Assembly (NCBI RefSeq): GCF_029948125.1
Contig: NZ_JASAMB010000007.1
Location: forward strand, 1-64,000
Direction: 5' to 3'
Length of the DNA: 64,000 nt
Origin: Catellatospora sp. KI3
GTDB lineage: Bacteria; Actinomycetota; Actinomycetes; Mycobacteriales; Micromonosporaceae
The notes under the pieces were generated by a model, which ran no database searches, was not told where the DNA came from, and saw only the letters and a list, made by a program, of their open reading frames with translations. Of the stretch, positions 9,476 through 16,812 are shown in pieces. Position 1 is the first letter of the stretch. Every line of letters starts with the position of its first letter. Position numbers and translations under genes: made by a program.

Positions 9476-10522
9476 ATGGCGCTGTGGCGGGTACGGGCGA
9501 CCGTCGACGATCGTCCCGGTTTTCTGGCGGTGCTGACGGCGAGCCTGGCGCTGCGCTCGGTCAACATCCTCGCCGTCCAGGTGCTCACGACCGAGTCCGG
9601 TGCCGTCGACGACCTGGTCGTCGACACCCCCGACGCGATGACCGAGGCCGAGCTGCTGGCCGCCATCGAGCGCGGCCGGGGCCGGGACGCGTGGGTCAGC
9701 CGCACCGACGCGTACGGCCTGATCGACCCGCCCACCCAGGCGCTGACCCTGGCCGCCCGCCTGGCCGCCGACCCCGAGTCGCTGCCCGCCGCGCTGACCT
9801 CGCTGCTCGGCGGCAGCCTCGTCCGCCGCGAGCAGGGCGGGGCCACCGCCAGCGGGCACTCCGACAGCACCATGCGGCTGCCCGACCCGTGCAGCGACGG
9901 CGGCTCGCTGGTCGCCACCCGGCTCGCCCCGGCGTTCACCCCGGCCGAGTTCGCCCGCGCGCAGGCGCTGGTCGAGGTGTGCCGGGCCGCGCTGACCCGG
10001 CGCCTGGCCGCCGCGACGATGCTGCTGCCCGACGGCACCGAGGTCGCCCTGCGCCCGGCCGGCGCGCACGACCTGGCCGCCGTCGACGACATGCACGGCC
10101 GCTGCGGCGAGCGCAGCCTCTACCTGCGCTATCTCTGCGGCACCCGGGGGCCGGGCCGCAGCCGGCTGGCGCGGCTGCTCACCCCGGCGCGCGGCTGCAC
10201 CATGGTCGCCGAGACCGCCGGTGCCGCCGGCCGCCCGCACGTGGTGGCCGTGGCGAGCCTGATCGGCGAGGGTGAGACGGCCGAGATCGCGCTGCTGGTC
10301 GAGGACGGCTGGCAGCGCCGCGGCATCGGCACTGCGCTGCTGCGGCGCCTGGTCGGGCTGGCCGGGCCGTCCGGGTTCCGCTCGGTCACCCTGCACACCC
10401 ACGCCGACAACGACGCCATGCTGCGCACCATGCGGCGGCTGCCGGACCCGTCCCGCCTCGACCGCGACGGCACCCTGCTGAGCGCCACCATCCCGGTGAG
10501 TGAGTTCGCTGTGCTGCGATAG
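9476..10522 (+). CDS. ACT-GNAT fusion: amino-acid-regulated acetyltransferase
   Basis: The 348-residue protein joins an N-terminal ACT domain (WRVRATVDDRPGFLAVLTAS; residues 1-75) to a C-terminal GNAT domain (about 185-330) with the acetyl-CoA loop WQRRGIGTALL. ACT-GNAT enzymes in Micromonospora and other actinomycetes are known protein lysine acetyltransferases under allosteric control by amino acids. By family, this one should acetylate targets such as acyl-CoA synthetases according to amino acid levels. I start at the ATG at 9476, which has a GAGAGGAG site. The upstream in-frame GTG at 9458 would place that site inside the coding region. Target and effector are unknown. Confidence 0.8.
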   Translation: MALWRVRATVDDRPGFLAVLTASLALRSVNILAVQVLTTESGAVDDLVVDTPDAMTEAELLAAIERGRGRDAWVSRTDAYGLIDPPTQALTLAARLAADPESLPAALTSLLGGSLVRREQGGATASGHSDSTMRLPDPCSDGGSLVATRLAPAFTPAEFARAQALVEVCRAALTRRLAAATMLLPDGTEVALRPAGAHDLAAVDDMHGRCGERSLYLRYLCGTRGPGRSRLARLLTPARGCTMVAETAGAAGRPHVVAVASLIGEGETAEIALLVEDGWQRRGIGTALLRRLVGLAGPSGFRSVTLHTHADNDAMLRTMRRLPDPSRLDRDGTLLSATIPVSEFAVLR

Positions 10523-10595
10523 CCGACGGTCATCCGCGTAGGCGGTCGCACACATTGTGCGACCGTCCTGCTCGTGGCCGGTCGAGCATTCACTC

Positions 10596-12209
10596 ATGAG
10601 CGCCCCTCACACGCCGCCGGTCGGATACCGTGACGCTCCGCCGACCGAGTGGGACCCGGACCGGCCCGTCGACTTCGCCGAAGCCGAGGACTTCCTCCGC
10701 GCCTGCTACGCCGAGCTGCCGAAACTGGGGCCGGTCGAGCCCCGGCTGGCGGCGGCGCGCGAGCAGATCGACGCGCTGGGCACGTACACGCACACCCATA
10801 CCGAGCTGGTGCACGGGGCCCGGATGGCCTGGCGCAACGCCAGCCGCTGCATCGGCCGGGTGTACTGGCGCAGCCTGAGCGTGCTGGACCGGCGTACCCA
10901 CCGGGGCGAGGACCAGATCTTCGCGGACCTCGTCAGCCACCTGCACCTGGCCACCGGCGACGGGCACACCCGGGGCAGGCTGCGCGCCACCATCTCGATC
11001 TTCGGCCAGTCGGTCCCCGGCCGCCCGATCACGCGGGTATGGAACGACCAGCTCATCCGGTACGCCGGGCACCGCAAGGACGGTTCCCTGGTCGGCGACC
11101 CGCAGTACGAGCAGTTCACCGCCGAGGTGGCCAAGCTGGGCTGGACCGGCAAGGGCAGCGCCTTCGACCTGCTGCCGATCGTGCTGCAGACCGGCGACGG
11201 GCAGCCGCGCCTGTTCGAGCTGCCCGAGTCGGCGGTGCTGGAGGTGCCGCTGGCGCACCCGGAGTACAGCTGGTTCGCCGAGCTAGGACTGCGCTGGCAC
11301 GCCGTACCGGCGATCTCGAACATGCGGCTGTCCATCGGCGGGGTCGACTATCCGCTGGCGCCGTTCTCGGGGTGGTACATGGGCACCGAGATCGGCGCGC
11401 GCAACCTCGCCGACGCCGACCGGTACGACCAGATCCCGGTCATCGCGGCGCGGCTGGGCCTGGACACCAGCAGCGAGACGACGCTGTGGCGGGACCGGGC
11501 GCTGCTGGAGCTCAACCGGGCGGTGCTGTGGTCGTTCGAGCGGTCCGGGGTGCGGATGACCGACCACCACAGCGAGTCGAAGCTGTTCCTGACCCATGTG
11601 GAGCGGGAGCGCAAGGCCGGGCGGGAGACCCCGGGCGACTGGAGCTGGCTGGTGCCGCCGCTGTCGGGCGGGCTGAGCCCGATCTTCCACCAGTACTACC
11701 CGGAGGCGGACCAGCGGCCGAACTTCTACCTCGACCGCGCCGCCCGCTGCCCGTGGCAGCCGCAGCCGGTGCCGCAGGTGCCGGCCCAGCGCACCGAGTC
11801 CGCCGCGGCACCCCGACCGACGACCTGCCCGGTCACCGGCCAGTCGGCTGCGGCGCCGATCGGCCAGTCGGCTGCGGCACTGACCGGCCAGCCGGCCGCG
11901 GCGCCGACGGGCCAGCCGGCCGCGGCACTGACCGGCCCGTCAGCCGGGACGGGGGCCGCCGCTCCGCCGACGGCGCCGGTCACGGTTCGCGCCGCCGCCC
12001 CCGCGCCGGCCGAACCGGCTCCGCCGCCGGTCGGGCGGGCCCGCGTGCCGCTGGCGGCGGCGGGATCGACAGCGGCCGGATCGACGGCGGCTGAATTGAC
12101 GGCGGCGGCCGCTGCCGTGCGGCCGGACGGGTCCGCGGCGAGCCCGGTGGTAGCGGTCGCCGATGCCGAGCCGGTCCGCAGACGGGGTCTGCGGCGCCTG
12201 CTCGGCTGA
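10596..12209 (+). CDS. nos: Bacterial nitric oxide synthase, oxygenase domain, with long Ala/Pro tail
   Basis: Residues about 20-386 form a complete bacterial NOS oxygenase. The haem-ligand cysteine is in WRNASRCIGR (Cys85), the substrate-binding glutamate in GWYMGTEIGARN (Glu265), and the C-terminal pterin-side motifs PIFHQYYPE and NFYLDRAARCPW are present. It oxidises L-arginine to citrulline and NO using an external reductase, as in all NOS proteins without a fused reductase domain. Residues 387-537 are an unusual low-complexity extension rich in Ala, Pro and Gly, with tandem 8-residue units, ending in a basic RRRGLRRLLG. Bacterial NOS proteins usually end soon after the pterin site. The ATG at 10596 begins MSAPHTPPVG; no strong ribosome-binding site is visible. 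Confidence 0.92.
   Translation: MSAPHTPPVGYRDAPPTEWDPDRPVDFAEAEDFLRACYAELPKLGPVEPRLAAAREQIDALGTYTHTHTELVHGARMAWRNASRCIGRVYWRSLSVLDRRTHRGEDQIFADLVSHLHLATGDGHTRGRLRATISIFGQSVPGRPITRVWNDQLIRYAGHRKDGSLVGDPQYEQFTAEVAKLGWTGKGSAFDLLPIVLQTGDGQPRLFELPESAVLEVPLAHPEYSWFAELGLRWHAVPAISNMRLSIGGVDYPLAPFSGWYMGTEIGARNLADADRYDQIPVIAARLGLDTSSETTLWRDRALLELNRAVLWSFERSGVRMTDHHSESKLFLTHVERERKAGRETPGDWSWLVPPLSGGLSPIFHQYYPEADQRPNFYLDRAARCPWQPQPVPQVPAQRTESAAAPRPTTCPVTGQSAAAPIGQSAAALTGQPAAAPTGQPAAALTGPSAGTGAAAPPTAPVTVRAAAPAPAEPAPPPVGRARVPLAAAGSTAAGSTAAELTAAAAAVRPDGSAASPVVAVADAEPVRRRGLRRLLG
11835..11954 (+). repeat. 24-bp tandem repeat in the NOS tail
   Basis: Five consecutive 24-base units encode TGQSAAAP, IGQSAAAL, TGQPAAAP, TGQPAAAL and a degenerate TGPSAGTG. 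The alternation of SAAA pairs followed by PAAA pairs suggests duplication of 48-base blocks. Copy number may vary between strains. Confidence 0.85.
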
Positions 12210-12228
12210 CCGCGACCGGGTATGACGC

Positions 12229-12284
12229 GCGCGGGCTCACACCTCATGGGGTGTGGATACAACCTATGGGGTGTGAGCCCGCGC
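12229..12284. terminator. Bidirectional terminator hairpin between nos and the ESX-type operon
   Basis: A perfect 15-base stem pairs 12229-12243 with 12270-12284 around a 26-base loop. The loop contains a repeat of ATGGGGTGTG. It lies between two convergent genes, 19 bases after one stop and 23 bases after the other, so it can serve both directions. Confidence 0.8.
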
Positions 12285-12307
12285 CGACGATGGCCGCCGG
12301 GGACGGG

Positions 12308-12835
12308 TCACGCGCCGTTGTCGAGCAGCTCCGGACGGTGCACCTCGATGCGCAGGCGGCGGACCTTGTCGAGCTGGTCGCGCACCACGCTGTCGGCCGC
12401 CTCGGCGGCTCGGGCGACGAACTCCGCCTCGCTGCACCGGCGCAGCGTGCCGGGGCTGACCCGGACCTCCCAGGTCCGCATGCCCTGCTTCGCGTCGACC
12501 TCGACGCTGCCGTCGGTGCTGGCCCCGTGCGCCTCGATCGCGTCCAGCCCCTGGAAGTACGCCCGGGCGGCGGGGGCCTGGGCGCTGGCCGGGTTCACGG
12601 TCCAGCCGCCCGAGTCGCTCACGGCAGCCTCCACCTCCCGGGTGCGGGCCACCCACAGCAGCCGGCAGACCGCCGTGAGCTGCTGCTGCAGCTCGGATTC
12701 GGAGGTACGGCCGTAGTAGCCCGGCTCGAACGCCAGCCGCAGCTCATGCCGGCCGGTCAGCTCGGCCGTGATCTCGCCGTTCGGGGCGCGGACGTTCACC
12801 CGCAGCCCGTCGAGCCGGTCGCCCAACTCGCCCAC
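12308..12835 (-). CDS. Hypothetical protein of the ESX-type operon (YbaB-like?)
   Basis: The 175-residue protein begins MGELGDRLDGLRVNVRAPNG. Its first 80 residues (beta strands around VNVRAPNGEITAELTG and HELRLAFEPGYY, then a helix QQQLTAVCRLLWVA) resemble the YbaB/EbfC nucleoid-protein fold that often accompanies ESX-type genes in actinomycetes. The rest is helical with a WEVRVSPGTLRRCSEAEF segment. No signal peptide or membrane helix is visible. It is the last gene of a three-gene operon, 13 bases after the previous stop. The YbaB similarity is weak and is my reading of the pattern, not a confirmed family. Confidence 0.5.
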   Translation of the reverse strand: MGELGDRLDGLRVNVRAPNGEITAELTGRHELRLAFEPGYYGRTSESELQQQLTAVCRLLWVARTREVEAAVSDSGGWTVNPASAQAPAARAYFQGLDAIEAHGASTDGSVEVDAKQGMRTWEVRVSPGTLRRCSEAEFVARAAEAADSVVRDQLDKVRRLRIEVHRPELLDNGA

Positions 12836-12848
12836 CTGCGCACCGCCT

Positions 12849-13781
12849 TCAGTCGGAGTAGCCCATGTACTCGGGGTTCATGATGGTCTGCCGGACGGCG
12901 CCGACCAGGGCCGGCCGCGGCGCGACGAAGTAGTCGCGGTTGCCGTGGACGGCGTCCAGGACGTTGTTCAGCGCCTTGGCGATGCGCTGCTCGGTCTCGC
13001 TGATCACCTCGCTGGCCTTGTTCACCGCGGTGTGCATCGAGTCGAGCACGGCGTTGGTCTCGTCGCCGCTGATGGTCAGCTCCGGCGGGCTGGGCGGCAG
13101 CGCGGCGGCCACCCAGGCGGCCGCGCCGACCGTGGAGATCGAGATGGCCAGGGCCGCCGAGCCGCCGAGGGTCGGGATGGTGAGCAGGATGCCGGTGATC
13201 GCGGCGGCCGCCGTGAAGGTGACCGCCCACTCCTTGGACGTGCAGTCGTCCATGCAGTCCAGCGCCTTGAGCGTGTTCTCCGCGATCTGGTCGATGTCCT
13301 TGCGGGCCGCCGCCCACATGGCCTGCTCGGCCTCCAGCGCGGCCTTCAGCGCGGAGATGAGGATGAACTGGTTGCGGGCCACGGACGGGAACGGGTCGAT
13401 GAAATTGGTCTTGAACTCCATCGCGGCCTTGCCGGTCCACGACTCGATGTACGCCTCCGACCCGCTGATCTTGTCCAGCACCGGGTTGGCGTAGTAGCTG
13501 CCGCCGTTGGTGGAGATCGGGTCGCGGGTGTCCTGCCCGGTGCTGAGCTTGGCCAGGGCGCGCTTGAGCGTCTCGATGGCCGGGTCGTACGACGCGGGAT
13601 CAGGGATCTGGCTGAACGGCTGGAACAGCCCCGGCACCTCGGCGTAGCAGCGGTTGAGCAGCTTCGGCTGCTCCTGGGCGAGGTAGCTGGGCGACTTCAG
13701 CGCCATCAGCTCCTCGAGCCCCTCCTTGAACGCCTTGTTGCCGATGTCGGCCGCGTGCTGCATGAGCTGCTCGAAACTCAC
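12849..13781 (-). CDS. Putative ESX-type (WXG-like) secreted or membrane-acting protein
   Basis: The 310-residue protein is mainly helical. It has a WTG tripeptide (residues 115-117) in the setting ESWTGKAAMEFKTNF, as at the turn of WXG100 hairpins, a paired CMDDC (176-180), and a strongly hydrophobic stretch at about 187-229 that could span the membrane twice. The C-terminal part is again helical, ending NPEYMGYSD. I chose the GTG at 13781, preceded by GAGGGGGG, over a long upstream frame that overlaps the neighbouring gene. It follows the EspC-like gene by 43 bases. Function is unknown; a pore-forming or effector role is possible. Confidence 0.55.
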   Translation of the reverse strand: MSFEQLMQHAADIGNKAFKEGLEELMALKSPSYLAQEQPKLLNRCYAEVPGLFQPFSQIPDPASYDPAIETLKRALAKLSTGQDTRDPISTNGGSYYANPVLDKISGSEAYIESWTGKAAMEFKTNFIDPFPSVARNQFILISALKAALEAEQAMWAAARKDIDQIAENTLKALDCMDDCTSKEWAVTFTAAAAITGILLTIPTLGGSAALAISISTVGAAAWVAAALPPSPPELTISGDETNAVLDSMHTAVNKASEVISETEQRIAKALNNVLDAVHGNRDYFVAPRPALVGAVRQTIMNPEYMGYSD

Positions 13782-13824
13782 CGTCGCCCCCCTCGCGCGT
13801 CGTGGTGCCCCGGGCCGGTGGCCG

Positions 13825-14175
13825 TCACGGCACCCGGCTCTCTCGCTTGAGCCGCTCGAACTCCACCTTGGCCGCGTAGTCGGTCCCCGCGTACGCGTCG
13901 GTCGCCAGCAGCAGCGCCCGCGCCGTCTCGTCGAGGTTCTCGTCGGTGTCGGCGAGGAAGCTGCGCAGCGTGTCGCGCAGCTCCAGCCACGGCTGGTAGG
14001 CCGGACCCTGCGCGCCGCCGAACTGCGCGGGCCGGGTGAACGCGGCCGCCGCGTCGGCGCCGCCCACGAAACCGGCGGCGGCACCGTACTCGGCCGCGAC
14101 GTCGGGCAGGTTCGTCTTCGCCATCGTGTAGAGCCGGAACAGGTCCGCCCCGAGATCACGCCCATGGTCGGGCAT
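13825..14175 (-). CDS. EspC/WXG100-like putative type VII secretion substrate
   Basis: The 116-residue helical protein has two predicted long helices (about 8-32 and 62-110). A C-terminal YAGTD (residues 95-99) fits the general type VII secretion signal YxxxD/E directly after a helix. The second ATG of ATGCGCATG is the likely start because the GGGGAGGAG site touches the first. It heads an operon with the WXG-like 310-residue protein and the YbaB-like protein. No EccC ATPase, EccD or mycosin gene is in the window, so the secretion machinery would be encoded elsewhere. Confidence 0.6.
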   Translation of the reverse strand: MPDHGRDLGADLFRLYTMAKTNLPDVAAEYGAAAGFVGGADAAAAFTRPAQFGGAQGPAYQPWLELRDTLRSFLADTDENLDETARALLLATDAYAGTDYAAKVEFERLKRESRVP

Positions 14176-14510
14176 GCGCATCTCCTCCCCGCGCCGAGTG
14201 CGCCCGTCGATGCGACCCACGTTAGTGGATCGGACGCGTCCGCACGGCCCCGCCGGTGGCGGGCTACCGCCACCGTCCGATCTGGCCGGTCAGCCTAGCC
14301 CCTGGACGGCGGTGGCGCGGCGCCGGATCGGACGTGATTCCTGCCGCCGGTGACTCGCGCCCGACCAGCGGCGGACCGCACCCGGAAATCAGGCCGCTGC
14401 GCTGCGCGACCGGATGGTCTATCGTCGGGGCACCGCACCCCCGTGCCACCCCGCCGCACCCGTTCCGCACCCCGGCAAGATCCTGCACCCCCGCTCATTG
14501 GAGTCCCGCC
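14176..14510. other. Divergent intergenic region, 335 bases, no gene seen
   Basis: The region separates the ESX-type operon from the deacetylase lipoprotein gene. It holds the 12-base palindrome CGGACGCGTCCG at 14231-14242. The 9-mer GATCGGACG occurs at 14228-14236 and 14326-14334, and in inverse orientation at 14274-14282; these repeats could bind a regulator. I see no convincing -35/-10 pair or RNA. Confidence 0.45.
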
Positions 14511-15440
14511 ATGCGTCGTCGCATCGCGGTGTCCGCGGTCGTCCTGCTGCTCGGCCTGGCCGGGTGCACGTCGACCAAGGACCCGGCCGCCTCGCCGAGC
14601 GCCACGTCGCCCTCAGTCTCCGTGGCCCCCTCGCCCTCCGACTCCCCTTCGCCGTCACCCTCGCCCTCGCCGTCGCCCAGCGCGTCGCCGAGCCCGAAGC
14701 CGACCCCGTCGCCGCCGCGACCGCCGAGCCCGAAGCCGACGAAGACCACCCCGGCGAGCGGGCCGATCTCCTGCACCGGCACGGCGACCCTGAACCGGCC
14801 CCGGGCCACCGGCACCGGCCCCGGCGGGTCCATCCTCAGGACCGGGACCGACGCGGTCGCGCTGACCTTCGACGACGGACCCGACCCGATCAACACCCCG
14901 AAGATCCTCGACATGCTCCGGCAGTGCGGCGTCAAGGCGACCTTCTGCCTGGTCGGCTTCCGGGCCCGGGACCGGCCGGACCTGGTCCGCCGCATCCACG
15001 AGGAGGGCCACACCCTCTGCAACCACTCCTGGCAGCACCTGACCGACCTGGGCAAGCGCGGCCGCGACTACATGCTCAAGGACCTGAGGGCCACCAACTC
15101 CGCCATCCTCAAGACGGTGCCGGACGCCAAGATCGCCTACTTCCGCGCCCCGGGCGGCAACTTCACCACCGAGATGGTGCAGGTCGCCAAGGAGCTGGGC
15201 ATGCAGTCGATCTACTGGCACGTGGACCCGCGGGACTGGGACTCCTCGTCGTACGGCAAGGGCTCGGCGATGGTGCGCCACATCGTCTCGTCCGTCGAGG
15301 GCGGCGTCCGCCCCGGCTCGATCATCCTGTCGCACGACAACGGCAAGCCGGACACCATCACGGCCTACCGCACCCTGCTCCCGTGGCTGAAAGCCCGCTT
15401 CGACCTGATCGGCCTCCCCACCGACACGCCCCTCCCCTGA
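14511..15440 (+). CDS. Polysaccharide deacetylase (NodB/CE4) lipoprotein
   Basis: The 309-residue protein has a lipobox (GLAGC, Cys19), then a Ser/Pro-rich linker of about 55 residues (repeated SPSPSP and PKPTPSPP) that would span the peptidoglycan, then a NodB domain. The CE4 motifs are visible: TFDDGPD (metal Asp at 121-122), HSWQH (172-176), the RAPGG motif (about 212-216), the HVDPRDWDS segment and LSHDN. The enzyme should remove N- or O-acetyl groups from peptidoglycan or chitin-like sugars outside the cell. The ATG at 14511 is the first codon consistent with a signal peptide and has a GGAG site. Its last six codons lie in a 26-base inverted repeat shared with bsaP. Confidence 0.9.
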   Translation: MRRRIAVSAVVLLLGLAGCTSTKDPAASPSATSPSVSVAPSPSDSPSPSPSPSPSPSASPSPKPTPSPPRPPSPKPTKTTPASGPISCTGTATLNRPRATGTGPGGSILRTGTDAVALTFDDGPDPINTPKILDMLRQCGVKATFCLVGFRARDRPDLVRRIHEEGHTLCNHSWQHLTDLGKRGRDYMLKDLRATNSAILKTVPDAKIAYFRAPGGNFTTEMVQVAKELGMQSIYWHVDPRDWDSSSYGKGSAMVRHIVSSVEGGVRPGSIILSHDNGKPDTITAYRTLLPWLKARFDLIGLPTDTPLP

Positions 15441-15535
15441 GCGAGACGTGAAGAAGGGCCCCTTCTGCATCGCATTGCGATAAGAAGGGGCCCTTCCTTG
15501 CGTTCGTGCCTCAGGGGAGGGGCGTGTCGGTGGGG
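15416..15535. repeat. 26-bp perfect inverted repeat spanning two convergent gene ends
   Basis: The arms 15416-15441 and 15510-15535 are perfect inverse copies. Each encodes the last residues TDTPLP and the TGA stop of its gene: the deacetylase on the + strand and bsaP on the - strand. An E3 palindrome fills the space between them. The result is a long cruciform-capable terminator region that is also protein-coding at both ends. Confidence 0.9.
15451..15499 (-). repeat. E3 palindrome, copy a
   Basis: Two GGGCCC-centred palindromes (AAGAAGGGCCCCTTCT and AAGAAGGGGCCCTTCC) flank a short GC-poor spacer with TGCATCGCATTGCGATA. The element reads AAGGAAGGG... on the minus strand and starts 11 bases after the bsaP stop, so it is in sense orientation to bsaP. 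Other copies lie at 18692, 18909, 47061 and 51441. Confidence 0.88.
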
Positions 15536-15717
15536 GAGCCGTGGACGGAGCAGGCGGCGGTCCAGCCCGTCGGGACCACCTGCACCTTCATCCGGCGGCG
15601 GCACTGCGCGCAGTAGCGCGGCGGCTCCAGTTCGCGCGCCGCCCGGCAGGCCGTATGGTCGACCGCCGCCGCTTCCTCGCCGCAGCGGTCGCAGTACGTC
15701 ACCGTCGTCTCCGTCAT
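15511..15717 (-). CDS. bsaP: Biotin synthase auxiliary protein
   Basis: The 68-residue protein has cysteines arranged as CDRCG near the N-terminus, [17 protein letters not shown] in the centre and CSVHG near the C-terminus. This is the pattern of BsaP, the small metal/Fe-S protein that actinobacterial biotin synthases need for sulfur insertion into dethiobiotin (shown in mycobacteria). It lies 17 bases downstream of bioB on the same strand, as expected. The ATG at 15717 is used rather than the GTG at 15723 because GGAG sits at the right distance. The last residues TDTPLP are encoded by the 26-base inverted repeat and also end the convergent deacetylase, so the tail was probably acquired or exchanged recently. 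Confidence 0.82.
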   Translation of the reverse strand: MTETTVTYCDRCGEEAAAVDHTACRAARELEPPRYCAQCRRRMKVQVVPTGWTAACSVHGSPTDTPLP

Positions 15718-15734
15718 GGCCACTCCGCTTCCGG

Positions 15735-16742
15735 CTACAGTGTCGCCGACAGGGCCTTGACCGGCATCTTCAGCTCGGTCAGCAGCTCCAGGTCGGCGTT
15801 GGCCGGGCGGCCCAGCGTGGTCAGGTAGTTGCCCACGATCACCGCGTTGATGCCGCCGAGCAGGCCGTCGCGGGTGCCCAGGTCACCGAGGGTGATCTCG
15901 CGGCCGCCCGCGTACCGCAGGATGGTGCGCGGCAGCGCGAGCCGGAACGCCGCGATCGCCCGCAGCGCGTCCTTGGGGTCCATCACCGGCTGGTCGCCCA
16001 GCGGGGTGCCCGGCCGCGGGTTCAGGAAGTTCAGCGGCACCTCGTCCGGCTCCAGCTCGGCCAGCTGCGCGGCGAACTCGGCGCGCTGCGCCAGCGTCTC
16101 GCCCAGGCCGATGATGCCGCCGCAGCACACCTCCATCCCGGAGTCGCGCACCATCTTCAGCGTGCCCCAGCGCTCCTCCCAGGAGTGCGTGGTGACCACG
16201 TTCGGGAAGTACGACCGGCAGGTCTCCAGGTTGTGGTTGTACCGGTGCACGCCCATGTCGACCAGCTCGTCGACCTGCTCCTGGGACAGCATGCCCAGGC
16301 TCGCGGCGACGTTGATGTCCACGGCCGCCTTGATCGCGGCGACGCCGTCGCGCATCTGCTGCATCAGCTTCGCGTCCGGACCGCGTACGGCCGCGACGAT
16401 GCAGAACTCGCTGGCCCCGGTGGCCGCCGTCTGCCTGGCCGCCTCCACCAGCGACGGGATGTCCAGCCACACCGAGCGCACCGGTGAGGAGAACAGGCCG
16501 GACTGGGAGCAGAAGTGGCAGTCCTCGGGGCAGCCGCCGGTCTTCAGCGACACGATCCCCTCGACCTCGACCTCGGGGCCGCACCAGCGCATGCGCACCT
16601 CGTGGGCGAGCTGGAGCGCGGCCGGGATGTCCGCGTCGGGCAGTTGGAGGACGGCGAGGATGTCCGCCTCCTCCAGTCCGAGCCCCTGTTCGAGGACACG
16701 GGTGCGAGCACGGTCGAGCACGGATGAAGAGCTGGTGGACAT
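15735..16742 (-). CDS. bioB: Biotin synthase
   Basis: The 335-residue radical SAM enzyme converts dethiobiotin to biotin. The SAM cluster motif is visible as [14 protein letters not shown] (Cys71, Cys75, Cys78). The [2Fe-2S]-ligand region ([12 protein letters not shown]) and the C-terminal [10 protein letters not shown] and YAGGREI motifs match the family. The start [20 protein letters not shown] is followed at once by typical BioB sequence. It is divergent from bioF-bioD across only 70 bases and co-directional with bsaP. The short shared control region has no operator I can assign with confidence. Confidence 0.96.
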   Translation of the reverse strand: MSTSSSSVLDRARTRVLEQGLGLEEADILAVLQLPDADIPAALQLAHEVRMRWCGPEVEVEGIVSLKTGGCPEDCHFCSQSGLFSSPVRSVWLDIPSLVEAARQTAATGASEFCIVAAVRGPDAKLMQQMRDGVAAIKAAVDINVAASLGMLSQEQVDELVDMGVHRYNHNLETCRSYFPNVVTTHSWEERWGTLKMVRDSGMEVCCGGIIGLGETLAQRAEFAAQLAELEPDEVPLNFLNPRPGTPLGDQPVMDPKDALRAIAAFRLALPRTILRYAGGREITLGDLGTRDGLLGGINAVIVGNYLTTLGRPANADLELLTELKMPVKALSATL

Positions 16743-16812
16743 GGGCGTACCCTACCAACGCGGCCAGGGCGGATCTGCCGAAGGCCGAGTGATCTGTGGA
16801 TGAGTTGGGTTG

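Noticed and set aside
10596-12209. Link of nos to a nitration-type biosynthetic cluster as in thaxtomin producers
   Set aside because: No nitrating P450 or NRPS gene is adjacent; the P450 at 18959 is 7 kb away and in another context.
16743-16812. BirA or BioQ operator in the bioB-bioF gap
   Set aside because: I could not find a convincing palindrome of either known type in these 70 bases.
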